Shown: positions 16,489-25,636 of the stretch, piece after piece | How positions within the stretch are numbered: position 1 is the first letter of the stretch | How the letters are laid out: each line of letters starts with the position of its first letter | Virus record (IMG/VR): IMGVR_UViG_3300021378_000142 | Span: 1-25,870 of that record | Reading direction: 5' to 3' (one strand) | From: a virus | DNA length: 25,870 nucleotides | The notes under the pieces: model-generated | Database searches by the model: none | The model's input: the letters and a program-made list of their open reading frames with translations, nothing else | What the model was told of the DNA's origin: nothing | Translations under genes and position numbers: made by a program

Positions 16489-19400
16489 ATGACATTATTA
16501 GAATTTATAACAGACTTACAATCTCAAGGTTTTACAGACAAAGAGGTTTTTGACAAAGCTCAAGAGTTTAAAAAAAATAACGCTACTGAAGAAGTAGTTG
16601 AAGAAACTGAAGTAGTTGAAGAAATTGTAGAAGTGGGAAATTCAAACGATTCACCACCAACGGGTGCGGATGTGAATCAAACAACTGCTGCGCCCGACAA
16701 AAAAGAAACTACGGATTTAATATTGGAAGATGGTTCTTCGGTATCAGCAGAAGAGTTTGAAAAAAGAAAAGCTCAGTATGAAGAATATACAGCTGTGGCT
16801 AAACCAGAAGAAGTTATAACAGAAGGAGGTTATGACTACAAATATGATAACAAAGGAATTTATTATTATAAACCAAAAGGTTCTGAAGAAGAATGGAAAA
16901 CATATGAAAATAAAAAATCAAAGGCTAATTTATCTATAGCTTCTTTATTTAATCATTCAGATTTTAGCATTGAGGAATCTATAAAAACTGAAAAAGCATT
17001 AGAACAAAGTGAAAATTTATTAATTAACATTGATAGTAATGTAGAGGTTTCTAATAATAAAAACAACGAATTAGATAAAGAGCAACAAGTTTTTATTGAC
17101 GATTTTGTAAAAGACACTTCTTTAACAAAAAAAGACAATGTTAAGATATCTGAAGAAACTGATAAATGGTTTAATGTAGGTGCTGAAATACCAGAAACAG
17201 AATATGATACTACATACGCTAAAGAAGTTCCAACAGGAAAAATGCTACCAAATTCTGAATGGGTTGAAGCAGAGCAAAACGCAAAAGCAGCTTGGCAGGA
17301 TTTAAAACCTAAACCTGAAGGAGTTAACGAAGACGAGTGGATAAAAAACAAAATGAAACTAGACCACTCTGCTAAATTAACTGAAAAAGAAAAAGGAGAA
17401 AAACTAGAAACTTGGATAGAGAATAACGATGAAGATGGTTTTAATTGGAGAGCTTTAGCTTTAAAATTTTCACCTGCTGGTAGCGGTGTTGAAATGAAAG
17501 ATATATTTGATAGATCTTCAAAACAAAAACTTGCCGAGGCAATAGTTAAAAAACAACAACTAAACTTACAAGGTAAAAATAAAGATATAATTCAATGGTT
17601 TGATAATGCTAAAAAAAGTGTTGAAGAAATAAACACAGCTATATCTTCTATATATGAATCTAAATTTCAAACACCTAAAGAGGCTGAAGAAGCTAAAGCT
17701 TTAGTCACTAAACTAAGAAACAAAAGAGACGAAATAGTTAAATTAGGCGAAGAAAAAGAGGTTGATTTAAACAGTATAATAGAAGAAGGCAAAGATGTAA
17801 ACCAAAGAGTAGACTATTTAGAAAGAAATTTTAATTTTGTACCTATATTAACCACAAACTTAGAAACAGCTGGCTTACAAATGGGCGTTGCTTTAGCAGA
17901 TGTAGCTCACATGGCTTTAGACGTACCAAACGCCTTTGGTCTTGCAGATAACAAATATTTTAATGCTGTAGCACCTGTAGCTAATTTAGCTGCTAAACTA
18001 GTTCAATCACAACCTTATAAAGAGACTAGAGAAAAAATGAAAAGCTTTGTAGATAATTATACAGAGCAATCAATGAGCGGTATAGCTCACGCGCAAAGTT
18101 TATCTGATTTAGAAGACGGTGAAGACTGGGGTAGATATATGTCTACTTTGTTAGGTAGCCAAGCTATAAACACAGCTATATTATTTGGTACTGGTGGCGC
18201 TGCCTTGCCTATATTAACCGCGTCTGCTGTTGGTAGCAGTTATGGTGAAATGGAAAAAGAAATGAAAAACAATCCATTAATTAATTACTCTCCTTGGCAA
18301 ATGTATGGGGTTGCTATGGGTAATGGTGTTTTAGAATATGGTTCAGAAAGAATATCTTTAGGTATAATAGGTAGGTCTAAAGCTTTATTTAAAGCTTCTG
18401 GCCCTAAGGTTAGAAAAGGATTTGCGGAACAAGTTGCGAGCTTAACTACAAAAAAAGGAGCAACAAGAGCTTTTAAATCAGGAGCATACACTACGGCTGA
18501 TTTAGCAAAAGAATCTGGTTCAGAAGGTTTTGTAGAATATGGTGGTAACTGGTTTGATAGATATGTTTTAGGTAAAGATGTAAACTTGTTTGATGGCGTA
18601 GCTGACGCTACGTTTAGTGGTTTGGTGATGAGCGGTGGTGTATACAAAGCACCTTCTATATTTGCTAGCGTTTCACAGATGGTTCAAGGTCCAGATAGTA
18701 ATGCTAAAATAGCTAAAAATAGAGAAAAAATACAAGGACTGCAAGAGGCTTTAATGTCTAGTCCTGATATGTCAGATGCTAATAGAGCTAGGCTTAATGA
18801 TCAAATAGTTAGTCTTACAAAAGATTCTTCTAATGAAATAAATAAAACATTAAATAGATTTACTGAAATGGATAGATCTGAAATAGATGCTTTATCAGAT
18901 TTAGAACTATCTACATATAAAAATAGATTAGCAGTTGATGAGGTTAATTCAGATCCTAATTTTAACAATAAAGAAATTGAGTTAAAAAGATTAGCAGATG
19001 AAAGATATGAAATTAATCAAAAGAAAAACAAAATACTAGAGCCATATATTAAAGCAGATGCTGACATAGACACAGCTAATACAGTTAAACTAACTGAAAG
19101 AATAGACGCTGGTTCTAAAACTATAGCAGATCAATTAAAAAACGTGGGTGGTTTTAATGTTATTGAAAGTTCTAAAGAATTTGCTGATATTATAAAAGAA
19201 AAAGGCATTGATGGTAAAAGATCAAACGATTATGGTGTAATATATAAAAGCCCTGAGACCGGTAAAAAAGAAGTATTAATAAACCAACAACAAGCCTTAA
19301 AAGATAACGTTGCCACAACTTCGCAACATGAAGTATTACATGCTGTTGGTGCAAAAACTTTTGACTCTAGTCCAGAAAGCGCTATAAATGTAGGTAAGGC

Positions 19401-22400
19401 TTTAAAAAGCGTTATGGACAGTAAAGATATGTCTGTAGGTAAAGAAACTCAAGACATGTTTGATGATCTTAAAAAAGATTATAACGATGTAGTTAATAAC
19501 TCTAACTCAACGCCTGATCAAATTAAACAAGCAGAGGCATTATATATGGAAGAATATGTAATGACTGCTAGCGAAGGCATGCAAACTGGAGATATAAAAG
19601 AAACACCAACATTGTTAACTCAATTAAAAGAGTTTGGTAAAACTTTATCACAATTTTTTAAATCAGGACCTACACCTATAAATGTTAAATGGAACACTGG
19701 TAAAGACGTGTACGAATTTATAAAAGGTTTTAACAAGTCTGTTTTAGAAGGAAAAGGCTTAACTAAAGAGCAGTTAGACGTCGCAGAAAAAGGAGCTGAA
19801 GGAAAATTAATTTCTAAACCAACTATTGTTAAACCTGTTGAGAGTAAGTCTTCAAAAAAACTTACTAATGATTCTTATGATCAAACTAATAAATTAATGT
19901 CTGATCCTGATTTTGATGTTACATCTTCGCTTGACGCAAAAAGAGCATTGAAAGCCGCTGGTGCTGTTATAGAAACAACAACTAAAAGACTATTTGATAG
20001 TGTTTTACCAATGAATAGACAAGGTGTAACTAGAAATGATTTTAAAAAAATTATTGAAAGTGAATACATAAAAGTTCTTAGCGAGTACAATGCTGATAAA
20101 GACGTTAATATGCAAGGCGCTGGAAAACAAACAAGCACTTTGTTTAATTTAAGAGCAAATAAATTAGCTACTGAAAACTTTAAACAAGGGCAAGCGCAAA
20201 GTATTGATAGTGAAAAAGCTATTCAAATAGCTGACGAAACTAGTAGCAAAGAGTTTGATGAAAAAGCAAAAGAAGATACAGGTAGAAAAAAAGCATATCC
20301 ATCACAAATGGAATCTATTAGCAATACTATAAAACCTGAAACAATAGCTTCTATAAAAGAAGACGCTAAAAGAGAAATATTATTAAATGCTAAAAAAGGA
20401 CCTGATGCAATTATAAAGTCTATAAAAGAAGAAGCTAGAAATATAGCTAAAAAACTAGGAAAAGACACAGGTACATTTAAAAAAGGTTGGCCTAATTTTG
20501 TTAACAATATAGTAAAAGAAGGTTTAACTAAAGTTATACCTGCGGCTGCGTTAAAAAGAAGGTTTGGATCTGTATTAAACATAAAGCAAACAGGTGTTAC
20601 ACCTACTAAAAAAGTAAACCCTGTAACTGGAAAAGTAACAAACTTTAACAAACCAGTTTATGATATACCTAAGGCAAAAGATCAAGACTTAATAGATTAT
20701 TTTACAGGACAAGAAAAAAGAAAAACATCTTTGTTAGAGGTTTTAGGACAAGACTTAGTTGTTGAGCAAATGCAGGAACTAATGAATGATTCTGATTTTA
20801 TGTCTAAACTAGATACAGCAACTGATGGTAAAGCTGTTGAAATAATGGATAATCTTGATAAAAACTTAGACGCCAGACAACTAGAAGACTTGTCTTTAGA
20901 TACAGTTAAATCTAAAAAGAAAATTATAACTCCTAAAAAATCAGAAAAAGGTGTTCAAGCTGATCAAAGAAACGCTTTACCTAAAGGAGTAAAAGCTATA
21001 GAGCAAACTCCTGAAGATATTTTAAAAGTTGTTGATTTTTTATTAAATGATATAACTAAAGCCTTTAAAGACCTTAGTGGATTAATTGTAAAGGCTAGTA
21101 ATTTATCACCAGGAAACAATGCTTTAAGCGCTATAAAAAGAGGTTTTGCTTTTATTAGTAATTTTAAACAATCATCAAAAGAAAATATAAAATCTAACGA
21201 ACAAGCTTTACAAGAAGGTATTGTTCAAGATTTATCTGTTGCACAAAATAAAATAAAAAAACAAGGGTATAGTTTAGCTAAAGCCGACAAACTTAATAAA
21301 GAAGCCTTAAATAAAGCTATTGGTTCTCAAGTTGGTAAAACAAAAGTAATAGCAAATCAAAAAATACCAAAAACAATAGCCAAAGGTAAAAAAATATTTT
21401 ACGACGCTATAAAAAACATTGTTAAAACAAACCCTAAAAGTATTGCTGCAATTCAATTTATACTTGGTAATCAAAATGCTAACTCTGGTATTGCTAAAAA
21501 TTTAGCAACATTAACAAATGATGCTACCAAACCAGGAGATAAAAATTACGAAGAACATTGGTTTCCAACTTCTCAGTTTGTTTTAAATTTTATAAAATCC
21601 ATAAGTAAAGGTGTTTCAACTTTTAACAACTATATAAATTTTACTAACAAGCATTATTATCAAGAAATAATAAGTAAAGAAACACAAGCTATTGTTGATG
21701 CAACTTATGATATAACATTAGAAAATGGAGATGTTTTTGTTTGGAAAAGAAAAGACAACAACCATCCATTAATGACAAAAGCTATGGACAAGGCTATAGA
21801 TACTAATTCCAAAGAAGCTTGGGATATTGTTGATAGTCTAGCAGACATAAGAAAATATCCAGGAACTAATATAAAGTTATCAGGTGGAAAAGAAGGGCCT
21901 ATTGGTTTTGTTAACCCTTTTTTACATGGAAGAAATGGTGTTAGTGACGCTTTAAGGTACGGTATAAACGTGGCAAAAGTTAATCAAAAAAATCCTAATA
22001 TTCAGTATGAAGTTGCTGCTGTTATTCATGAAATAATTTTATTTGAGTCCACAAATGGCAAAAAAGGTATTTCTCGTCAACAGGCTAAACAGCGTACAAA
22101 AATATATGAGCCTATAGCTAATTTAGAACAAAAGTCTAGTAAAAAAAGAGCAAAAGAACAACCTAATAAAGTTAATGAAAACATGACAGCTCAGCAGCAA
22201 ATTGACGTTTTAGGTAATTTTGACAAAGCTGCTCAATTAGCTAGATCATTAAATACTCCTGAAAAAGGTATTAGTGTTTTTGATTTTGACGATACTTTAG
22301 CTAAAACAAAAGAAAAAGTAATAATAAATATGCCTGATGGCTCTAGTAAATCTATAAGCGCTTCTCAATTTGCTCAGCAAGCAGGTCAGCTAGAAAAACA

Positions 22401-24927
22401 AGGAGCTGAATTTGATTTTACTAATTTTGAAAATGTAAGTAAAGGAACTCAAAAAGGGCCATTAGCTGATCTTGCTTTAAAACGTCAAGACAAGTTTGGT
22501 AGTAAAGATATATTTGTATTAACAGCTAGACCACAAATAGCAGCAACAGGTATTAAAACATTTTTAGATGGCATAGGTTTAAACTTACCTCTTTCTAATA
22601 TAACAGGTTTAGAAAATGGAACTCCGCAAGCTAAAGGCGCTTGGGTTGCTGGAAAAGCAGCCGAAGGTTATAATAACTTTTATTTTGCAGATGACGCTTA
22701 CAAAAACGTAAAAGCTGTTTCAAACATACTTGATCAAATAGATGTTAAATCTAAAGTTCAAATAGCTAAATCAAGCAAAAAAAGAACCTTTAACACTGTA
22801 ATGAACAATGTCTTAGAAGATTCTACAGGTATAAAATCTGAGGCTGAATTTTCTAGAGCAAGAGCACAAACTGTTGGCGCTAAAAAAGGTAAATTTAATT
22901 TCTTTACAACACCATCTGCAGAAGATTTTGTAGGTTTAATATATAAGTTTTTAGGTAAAGGAAAAGTTGGTGACGCGCAGTTTCAATTTTTTCAAGACAA
23001 TTTAATTGATCCTTATAATAGAGCAGAACAAGCTGTAACTAGAGCTAAAATAACTGCTGCCAACGATTTCAAAGCATTAAAGAATAGTCTTAAGACATTA
23101 CCTAAATCATTATCTAAACAAACAGGTATTGGAGGATTCACATTTGGTCAAGCGTCTAGAGTTGCAGCGTGGACAAGACAAGGTATGGAAGTTCCTGGTT
23201 TATCTAAAAGAGACGCTAAAGAACTAAATGATTTTGTAAAAAACAAAGCTGAATTAGATGTTTTTGTTGATGAATTGATAAAAATACAAAAAGGTAAACC
23301 ATACCCTAAACCTGGTCAAAACTGGTTAGCTGGTAACATAACGTCAGACATTGTTAATGAAATAAATAAAGTTAACAGAAAAGAATACATGCAAGAGTTT
23401 AATGAAAATGTTGATATAATATTTTCAGATAAAGTAATGAATAAACTTGAAGCTGCTTATGGTCCTAAATACGTAGAAGCTTTACGTGATACGTTGCGTA
23501 GAATGAAGTCAGGTTCTAATAGACCTGTAGGTAATTCAAGAATTGTAGATGGATTATTAAATTGGTTAAACAACTCTGTTGGTGCTATAATGTTCTTAAA
23601 CACAAGATCTGCAGTGTTACAAACTATATCTGCAGTAAACTTTATAAACTTTGGTAACAACAACCTTGTAGCTGCTGGTAAAGCTTTTGCAAACCAAAAA
23701 CAATATTGGAAAGACTTTATGACATTATTTAATTCACCTTACTTAGTTGAAAGACGTGATGGGTTAAAGATCAATGTTAGTGAATCTGAAATAGCAGATG
23801 CTGTAGCAGAAAGTTCTAATAAACCAAAAGCATTTTTAAACTTACTACTTAATAAAGGTTTTGTTCTTACGAGATTTGCAGATAGTTTTGCTATTGCAGC
23901 TGGTGGCTCTACGTTTTATAGAAATCAAGTTGCTGCTTATGTTAAAAGTGGTATGGATCAAAAAGCTGCAGAAAAACAAGCGTTTGATGATTTCTATGCT
24001 ATTGCAGAAACAAGTCAACAGTCTAGTAATCCTAGTAAAATATCACAACAACAAGCCTCAGGTGCTGGTCGTGTAATATTAGCTTTTGCTAACACACCAA
24101 TGCAATATGCTCGTATAATAAAAAGAGCTAGTCAAGATCTTATAAACGGTAGAGGTGATTGGAAAACTAATGTTTCTAAAATAGTTTATTACGGAGCAAT
24201 GCAAAATCTTATGTTTAATGCTCTGCAAACAGCGTTATTTGCTTTAGCGTTTGGTGAAGAAGATGAAGAACAAGAAGACAAAACAGGTAGAATAGCAAAT
24301 GGTATGGCTGATTCATTGTTAAGAGGTCTTGGTATACAAGGAGCTGCAGTTGTTGCAATGAAAGATGCGTTAATTACTATATACGAACAAGCTAACAAAG
24401 AAAAAGGAACGCCTGAGTTTAGAAAAGCTATAGCTGATCTGTTTGGTTTTTCACCACCATTAGATTCTAAAGTTAGAAAACTAACAAGTGGTCTTAATAC
24501 ATTATCATGGGAGCGTGAAAAAATGAGTCAAGAAGGTTTTAACTTAAATAACCCTGCTTATTTAGCATTTGCTCAAGTTTTAGCTGGCTTAACAAACGTA
24601 CCGCTTGATAGAGCAATACAAAAAATAAACAACTTAAGAGCTGTAACAAGTGATAGTTCTGCTAAGTGGCAAAAGGTTGCTTTGCTTATGGGTTGGTCAA
24701 CATGGGATTTAGGCTTACCATATTATGGTGTTGAAGACAAGGTTGAAATGACACCTCAAATGATATTAAAAGAAAAAGTAAATAAAATGAAAAAAGAAAC
24801 TAGTACTAAACAACAAAAAGAAACGTTGTTAGAATTAGGACTTACTAAACAAGAAATAAAAGCTTTAAAATACGAAGAAGCAAGGGTTAAAAAAATAATT
24901 GAATTACAAGAAAAAAACAAAAAATAA
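16489..24927 (+). CDS. Giant polyvalent internal virion protein with metallopeptidase and HAD domains
   Basis: At 2812 residues this fits the large polyvalent proteins that phages package and inject. The N-terminus is acidic and low in complexity (EVVEET repeats at 35-46). Hydrophobic segments lie at about 445-480, 553-583 and 608-632. A zincin motif HEVLHAVG has H947, E948 and H951; E1021 or E1022 in YMEEYVM could be the third zinc ligand. A complete HAD phosphatase set follows: DFDDT (D1932, D1934), T2012 in VLTARP, K2049 and D2068/D2069 in YFADDAY. The last 650 residues contain PSAEDFVGLIYKFLGKGKVG (from 2143) and FANTPMQYARIIKRA (about 2532), familiar from marine phage giant proteins, and hydrophobic stretches at about 2358-2392 and 2566-2590. 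KSSKK occurs at 1120, 1882 and 2094, all at domain borders. It occupies the T7 gp16 position, but no lytic transglycosylase motif is visible. No RNA polymerase motif is visible either. The gene overlaps the next by one base. Confidence 0.8.
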   Translation: MTLLEFITDLQSQGFTDKEVFDKAQEFKKNNATEEVVEETEVVEEIVEVGNSNDSPPTGADVNQTTAAPDKKETTDLILEDGSSVSAEEFEKRKAQYEEYTAVAKPEEVITEGGYDYKYDNKGIYYYKPKGSEEEWKTYENKKSKANLSIASLFNHSDFSIEESIKTEKALEQSENLLINIDSNVEVSNNKNNELDKEQQVFIDDFVKDTSLTKKDNVKISEETDKWFNVGAEIPETEYDTTYAKEVPTGKMLPNSEWVEAEQNAKAAWQDLKPKPEGVNEDEWIKNKMKLDHSAKLTEKEKGEKLETWIENNDEDGFNWRALALKFSPAGSGVEMKDIFDRSSKQKLAEAIVKKQQLNLQGKNKDIIQWFDNAKKSVEEINTAISSIYESKFQTPKEAEEAKALVTKLRNKRDEIVKLGEEKEVDLNSIIEEGKDVNQRVDYLERNFNFVPILTTNLETAGLQMGVALADVAHMALDVPNAFGLADNKYFNAVAPVANLAAKLVQSQPYKETREKMKSFVDNYTEQSMSGIAHAQSLSDLEDGEDWGRYMSTLLGSQAINTAILFGTGGAALPILTASAVGSSYGEMEKEMKNNPLINYSPWQMYGVAMGNGVLEYGSERISLGIIGRSKALFKASGPKVRKGFAEQVASLTTKKGATRAFKSGAYTTADLAKESGSEGFVEYGGNWFDRYVLGKDVNLFDGVADATFSGLVMSGGVYKAPSIFASVSQMVQGPDSNAKIAKNREKIQGLQEALMSSPDMSDANRARLNDQIVSLTKDSSNEINKTLNRFTEMDRSEIDALSDLELSTYKNRLAVDEVNSDPNFNNKEIELKRLADERYEINQKKNKILEPYIKADADIDTANTVKLTERIDAGSKTIADQLKNVGGFNVIESSKEFADIIKEKGIDGKRSNDYGVIYKSPETGKKEVLINQQQALKDNVATTSQHEVLHAVGAKTFDSSPESAINVGKALKSVMDSKDMSVGKETQDMFDDLKKDYNDVVNNSNSTPDQIKQAEALYMEEYVMTASEGMQTGDIKETPTLLTQLKEFGKTLSQFFKSGPTPINVKWNTGKDVYEFIKGFNKSVLEGKGLTKEQLDVAEKGAEGKLISKPTIVKPVESKSSKKLTNDSYDQTNKLMSDPDFDVTSSLDAKRALKAAGAVIETTTKRLFDSVLPMNRQGVTRNDFKKIIESEYIKVLSEYNADKDVNMQGAGKQTSTLFNLRANKLATENFKQGQAQSIDSEKAIQIADETSSKEFDEKAKEDTGRKKAYPSQMESISNTIKPETIASIKEDAKREILLNAKKGPDAIIKSIKEEARNIAKKLGKDTGTFKKGWPNFVNNIVKEGLTKVIPAAALKRRFGSVLNIKQTGVTPTKKVNPVTGKVTNFNKPVYDIPKAKDQDLIDYFTGQEKRKTSLLEVLGQDLVVEQMQELMNDSDFMSKLDTATDGKAVEIMDNLDKNLDARQLEDLSLDTVKSKKKIITPKKSEKGVQADQRNALPKGVKAIEQTPEDILKVVDFLLNDITKAFKDLSGLIVKASNLSPGNNALSAIKRGFAFISNFKQSSKENIKSNEQALQEGIVQDLSVAQNKIKKQGYSLAKADKLNKEALNKAIGSQVGKTKVIANQKIPKTIAKGKKIFYDAIKNIVKTNPKSIAAIQFILGNQNANSGIAKNLATLTNDATKPGDKNYEEHWFPTSQFVLNFIKSISKGVSTFNNYINFTNKHYYQEIISKETQAIVDATYDITLENGDVFVWKRKDNNHPLMTKAMDKAIDTNSKEAWDIVDSLADIRKYPGTNIKLSGGKEGPIGFVNPFLHGRNGVSDALRYGINVAKVNQKNPNIQYEVAAVIHEIILFESTNGKKGISRQQAKQRTKIYEPIANLEQKSSKKRAKEQPNKVNENMTAQQQIDVLGNFDKAAQLARSLNTPEKGISVFDFDDTLAKTKEKVIINMPDGSSKSISASQFAQQAGQLEKQGAEFDFTNFENVSKGTQKGPLADLALKRQDKFGSKDIFVLTARPQIAATGIKTFLDGIGLNLPLSNITGLENGTPQAKGAWVAGKAAEGYNNFYFADDAYKNVKAVSNILDQIDVKSKVQIAKSSKKRTFNTVMNNVLEDSTGIKSEAEFSRARAQTVGAKKGKFNFFTTPSAEDFVGLIYKFLGKGKVGDAQFQFFQDNLIDPYNRAEQAVTRAKITAANDFKALKNSLKTLPKSLSKQTGIGGFTFGQASRVAAWTRQGMEVPGLSKRDAKELNDFVKNKAELDVFVDELIKIQKGKPYPKPGQNWLAGNITSDIVNEINKVNRKEYMQEFNENVDIIFSDKVMNKLEAAYGPKYVEALRDTLRRMKSGSNRPVGNSRIVDGLLNWLNNSVGAIMFLNTRSAVLQTISAVNFINFGNNNLVAAGKAFANQKQYWKDFMTLFNSPYLVERRDGLKINVSESEIADAVAESSNKPKAFLNLLLNKGFVLTRFADSFAIAAGGSTFYRNQVAAYVKSGMDQKAAEKQAFDDFYAIAETSQQSSNPSKISQQQASGAGRVILAFANTPMQYARIIKRASQDLINGRGDWKTNVSKIVYYGAMQNLMFNALQTALFALAFGEEDEEQEDKTGRIANGMADSLLRGLGIQGAAVVAMKDALITIYEQANKEKGTPEFRKAIADLFGFSPPLDSKVRKLTSGLNTLSWEREKMSQEGFNLNNPAYLAFAQVLAGLTNVPLDRAIQKINNLRAVTSDSSAKWQKVALLMGWSTWDLGLPYYGVEDKVEMTPQMILKEKVNKMKKETSTKQQKETLLELGLTKQEIKALKYEEARVKKIIELQEKNKK
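16591..16626 (+). repeat. 18-bp tandem repeat inside the giant gene
   Basis: Two adjacent 18-base units (16591-16608 and 16609-16626) differ at one position and encode EVVEET and EVVEEI in the acidic N-terminal tail. The unit length is a multiple of three, so copy-number change would keep the frame. Confidence 0.75.
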
Positions 24928-25235
24928 TGGGTGCTGAAAAAAGATTACAAAGAAAACTAGACCGTATGGGTAAGAAAAAAGGTAACACTGTTGATATTGA
25001 AGACGGTGGGCAAGAAGTTGGAGAGTTTATACAAGACCACGGTACAAAAGGTCAAAAACGTAGAGCAACAAAACTTTATGATAAAATAAATAAAGGTTCT
25101 GGCATTAAAATGATTAGCCCTTTGGATAAAAAGAAAACAAGTTGCTGGACAGGTTACAGTAACATTGTAGATGGTAAACCTACTTACAAAAAGAAAGGCA
25201 ACAGAACAGTACCTGATTGTAAACCAATAAATTAA
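24927..25235 (+). CDS. Small basic protein with a C-W-x-G-Y / V-P-D-C module
   Basis: This 102-residue, Lys-rich protein starts on the last base of the giant gene's stop (TAATG), so its translation is probably coupled. The first 65 residues are basic and helical. The end holds a compact motif, KKTSCWTGYSNIVDGKPTYK followed by GNRTVPDCKPIN, in which two cysteines frame an aromatic and basic stretch. I recall short modules of the form CWxGY...VPNC in many phage and large DNA virus proteins, usually as domains of unknown function. The two cysteines alone are too few for a classical zinc finger. The basic charge would suit nucleic acid binding or charge neutralisation in the particle. Its place after the ejection cluster suggests a virion or accessory role. 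The function is not known to me. Confidence 0.72.
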   Translation: MGAEKRLQRKLDRMGKKKGNTVDIEDGGQEVGEFIQDHGTKGQKRRATKLYDKINKGSGIKMISPLDKKKTSCWTGYSNIVDGKPTYKKKGNRTVPDCKPIN

Positions 25236-25241
25236 AAGATT

Positions 25242-25328
25242 ATGGTAAAAATTAAAAAACTTTGGAACTCATTAATGTATAAATTAATGTTTAAGAATTA
25301 CGAATGCGAATGCGAAAATAAAAAATAA
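25242..25328 (+). CDS. 28-residue microprotein ending in a C-E-C motif
   Basis: A short open frame sits exactly between two genes, six bases after one stop and two bases before the next start, filling the gap. It encodes a basic, amphipathic helix-like peptide (KIKKLWNSLMYKLMFK) followed by NYECECENKK. The tight fit argues that it is translated, and the A/T-rich leader is like that of its neighbours. The mix of basic and hydrophobic residues could bind membranes, and the neighbourhood (membrane protein, secreted protein) agrees. Length and lack of a known family keep confidence moderate. Confidence 0.5.
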   Translation: MVKIKKLWNSLMYKLMFKNYECECENKK

Positions 25329-25330
25329 AA

Positions 25331-25636
25331 ATGGCACAAGAAATAAGTGAACAAACTAAAGTAACACTTGACCTTAAAACTATAGGAACAATAGTAGGAT
25401 TTACTATAGCGCTAGCTACAACTTATTTTACTTTAAAAGCAGATATAGCTATCGCTATGGAAATGCCTGAACCTGAAATATCTAGTGTAGAGTTTAAATA
25501 CAAAGACGAACTAATACGATCTAATGTAGAAAAAGTAATAGAACAAGTTGATAACATTGAAAAAGATGTTGAAGAAATAAAAGAAATGATGAAAACTTTA
25601 GACGCAAGATTGTATGAAATACAAAAAAGACCATGA
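25331..25636 (+). CDS. Single-pass membrane protein with cytoplasmic or periplasmic coiled coil
   Basis: The 101-residue product has a short polar N-terminus, one membrane segment (about 17-36, TIGTIVGFTIALATTYFTLK), then a linker with MEMPEPEISSVEF and a long charged heptad region (about 60-98, EKVIEQVDNIEKDVEEIKEM). It has no Cys and no catalytic motif. I recall proteins of this shape near lysis genes in marine flavobacterial phages, where they are annotated as holin-like or unknown. A holin, a spanin-like or an antiholin role would fit one membrane helix plus coiled coil, but no lysin is in view to support that. Its stop overlaps the next start (ATGA), so it is translationally coupled to the secreted thioredoxin-fold protein. 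Confidence 0.7.
   Translation: MAQEISEQTKVTLDLKTIGTIVGFTIALATTYFTLKADIAIAMEMPEPEISSVEFKYKDELIRSNVEKVIEQVDNIEKDVEEIKEMMKTLDARLYEIQKRP

Noticed and set aside
16953-17351. A 132-codon frame on the - strand
   Set aside because: It lies fully inside the giant gene and has the Ser/Phe-rich composition expected of the reverse complement of that coding sequence.
19327-19365. Classification of the HEVLHAVG motif as a metzincin
   Set aside because: A metzincin needs a His or Asp three residues after the Gly; that position here is Thr957. A gluzincin-like arrangement with a distant Glu fits better.
20223-20651. A 142-codon frame on the - strand, the longest antisense frame, within the giant gene
   Set aside because: It is a shadow of Lys/Glu/Ala-rich coding on the + strand, giving a Phe/Leu/Ser-rich translation with no separate leader; all genes around it run in the + direction.
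23861-24076. A 71-codon + strand frame inside the giant gene
   Set aside because: It is out of frame with a conserved region of the giant protein, is Leu/Lys-rich in the way of a shifted frame, and has no leader of its own.
16489-24927. Possibility that the giant protein is a virion RNA polymerase, as in N4 and crAss-like phages
   Set aside because: I looked for the DxDxD-type catalytic motif and for N4-type polymerase motifs and saw none. The visible motifs are zincin and HAD.
16489-24927. Tape-measure protein for a long tail
   Set aside because: The chain is not a continuous coiled coil and contains enzyme motifs; the window has no major tail tube or sheath gene and the order matches a short-tailed phage.
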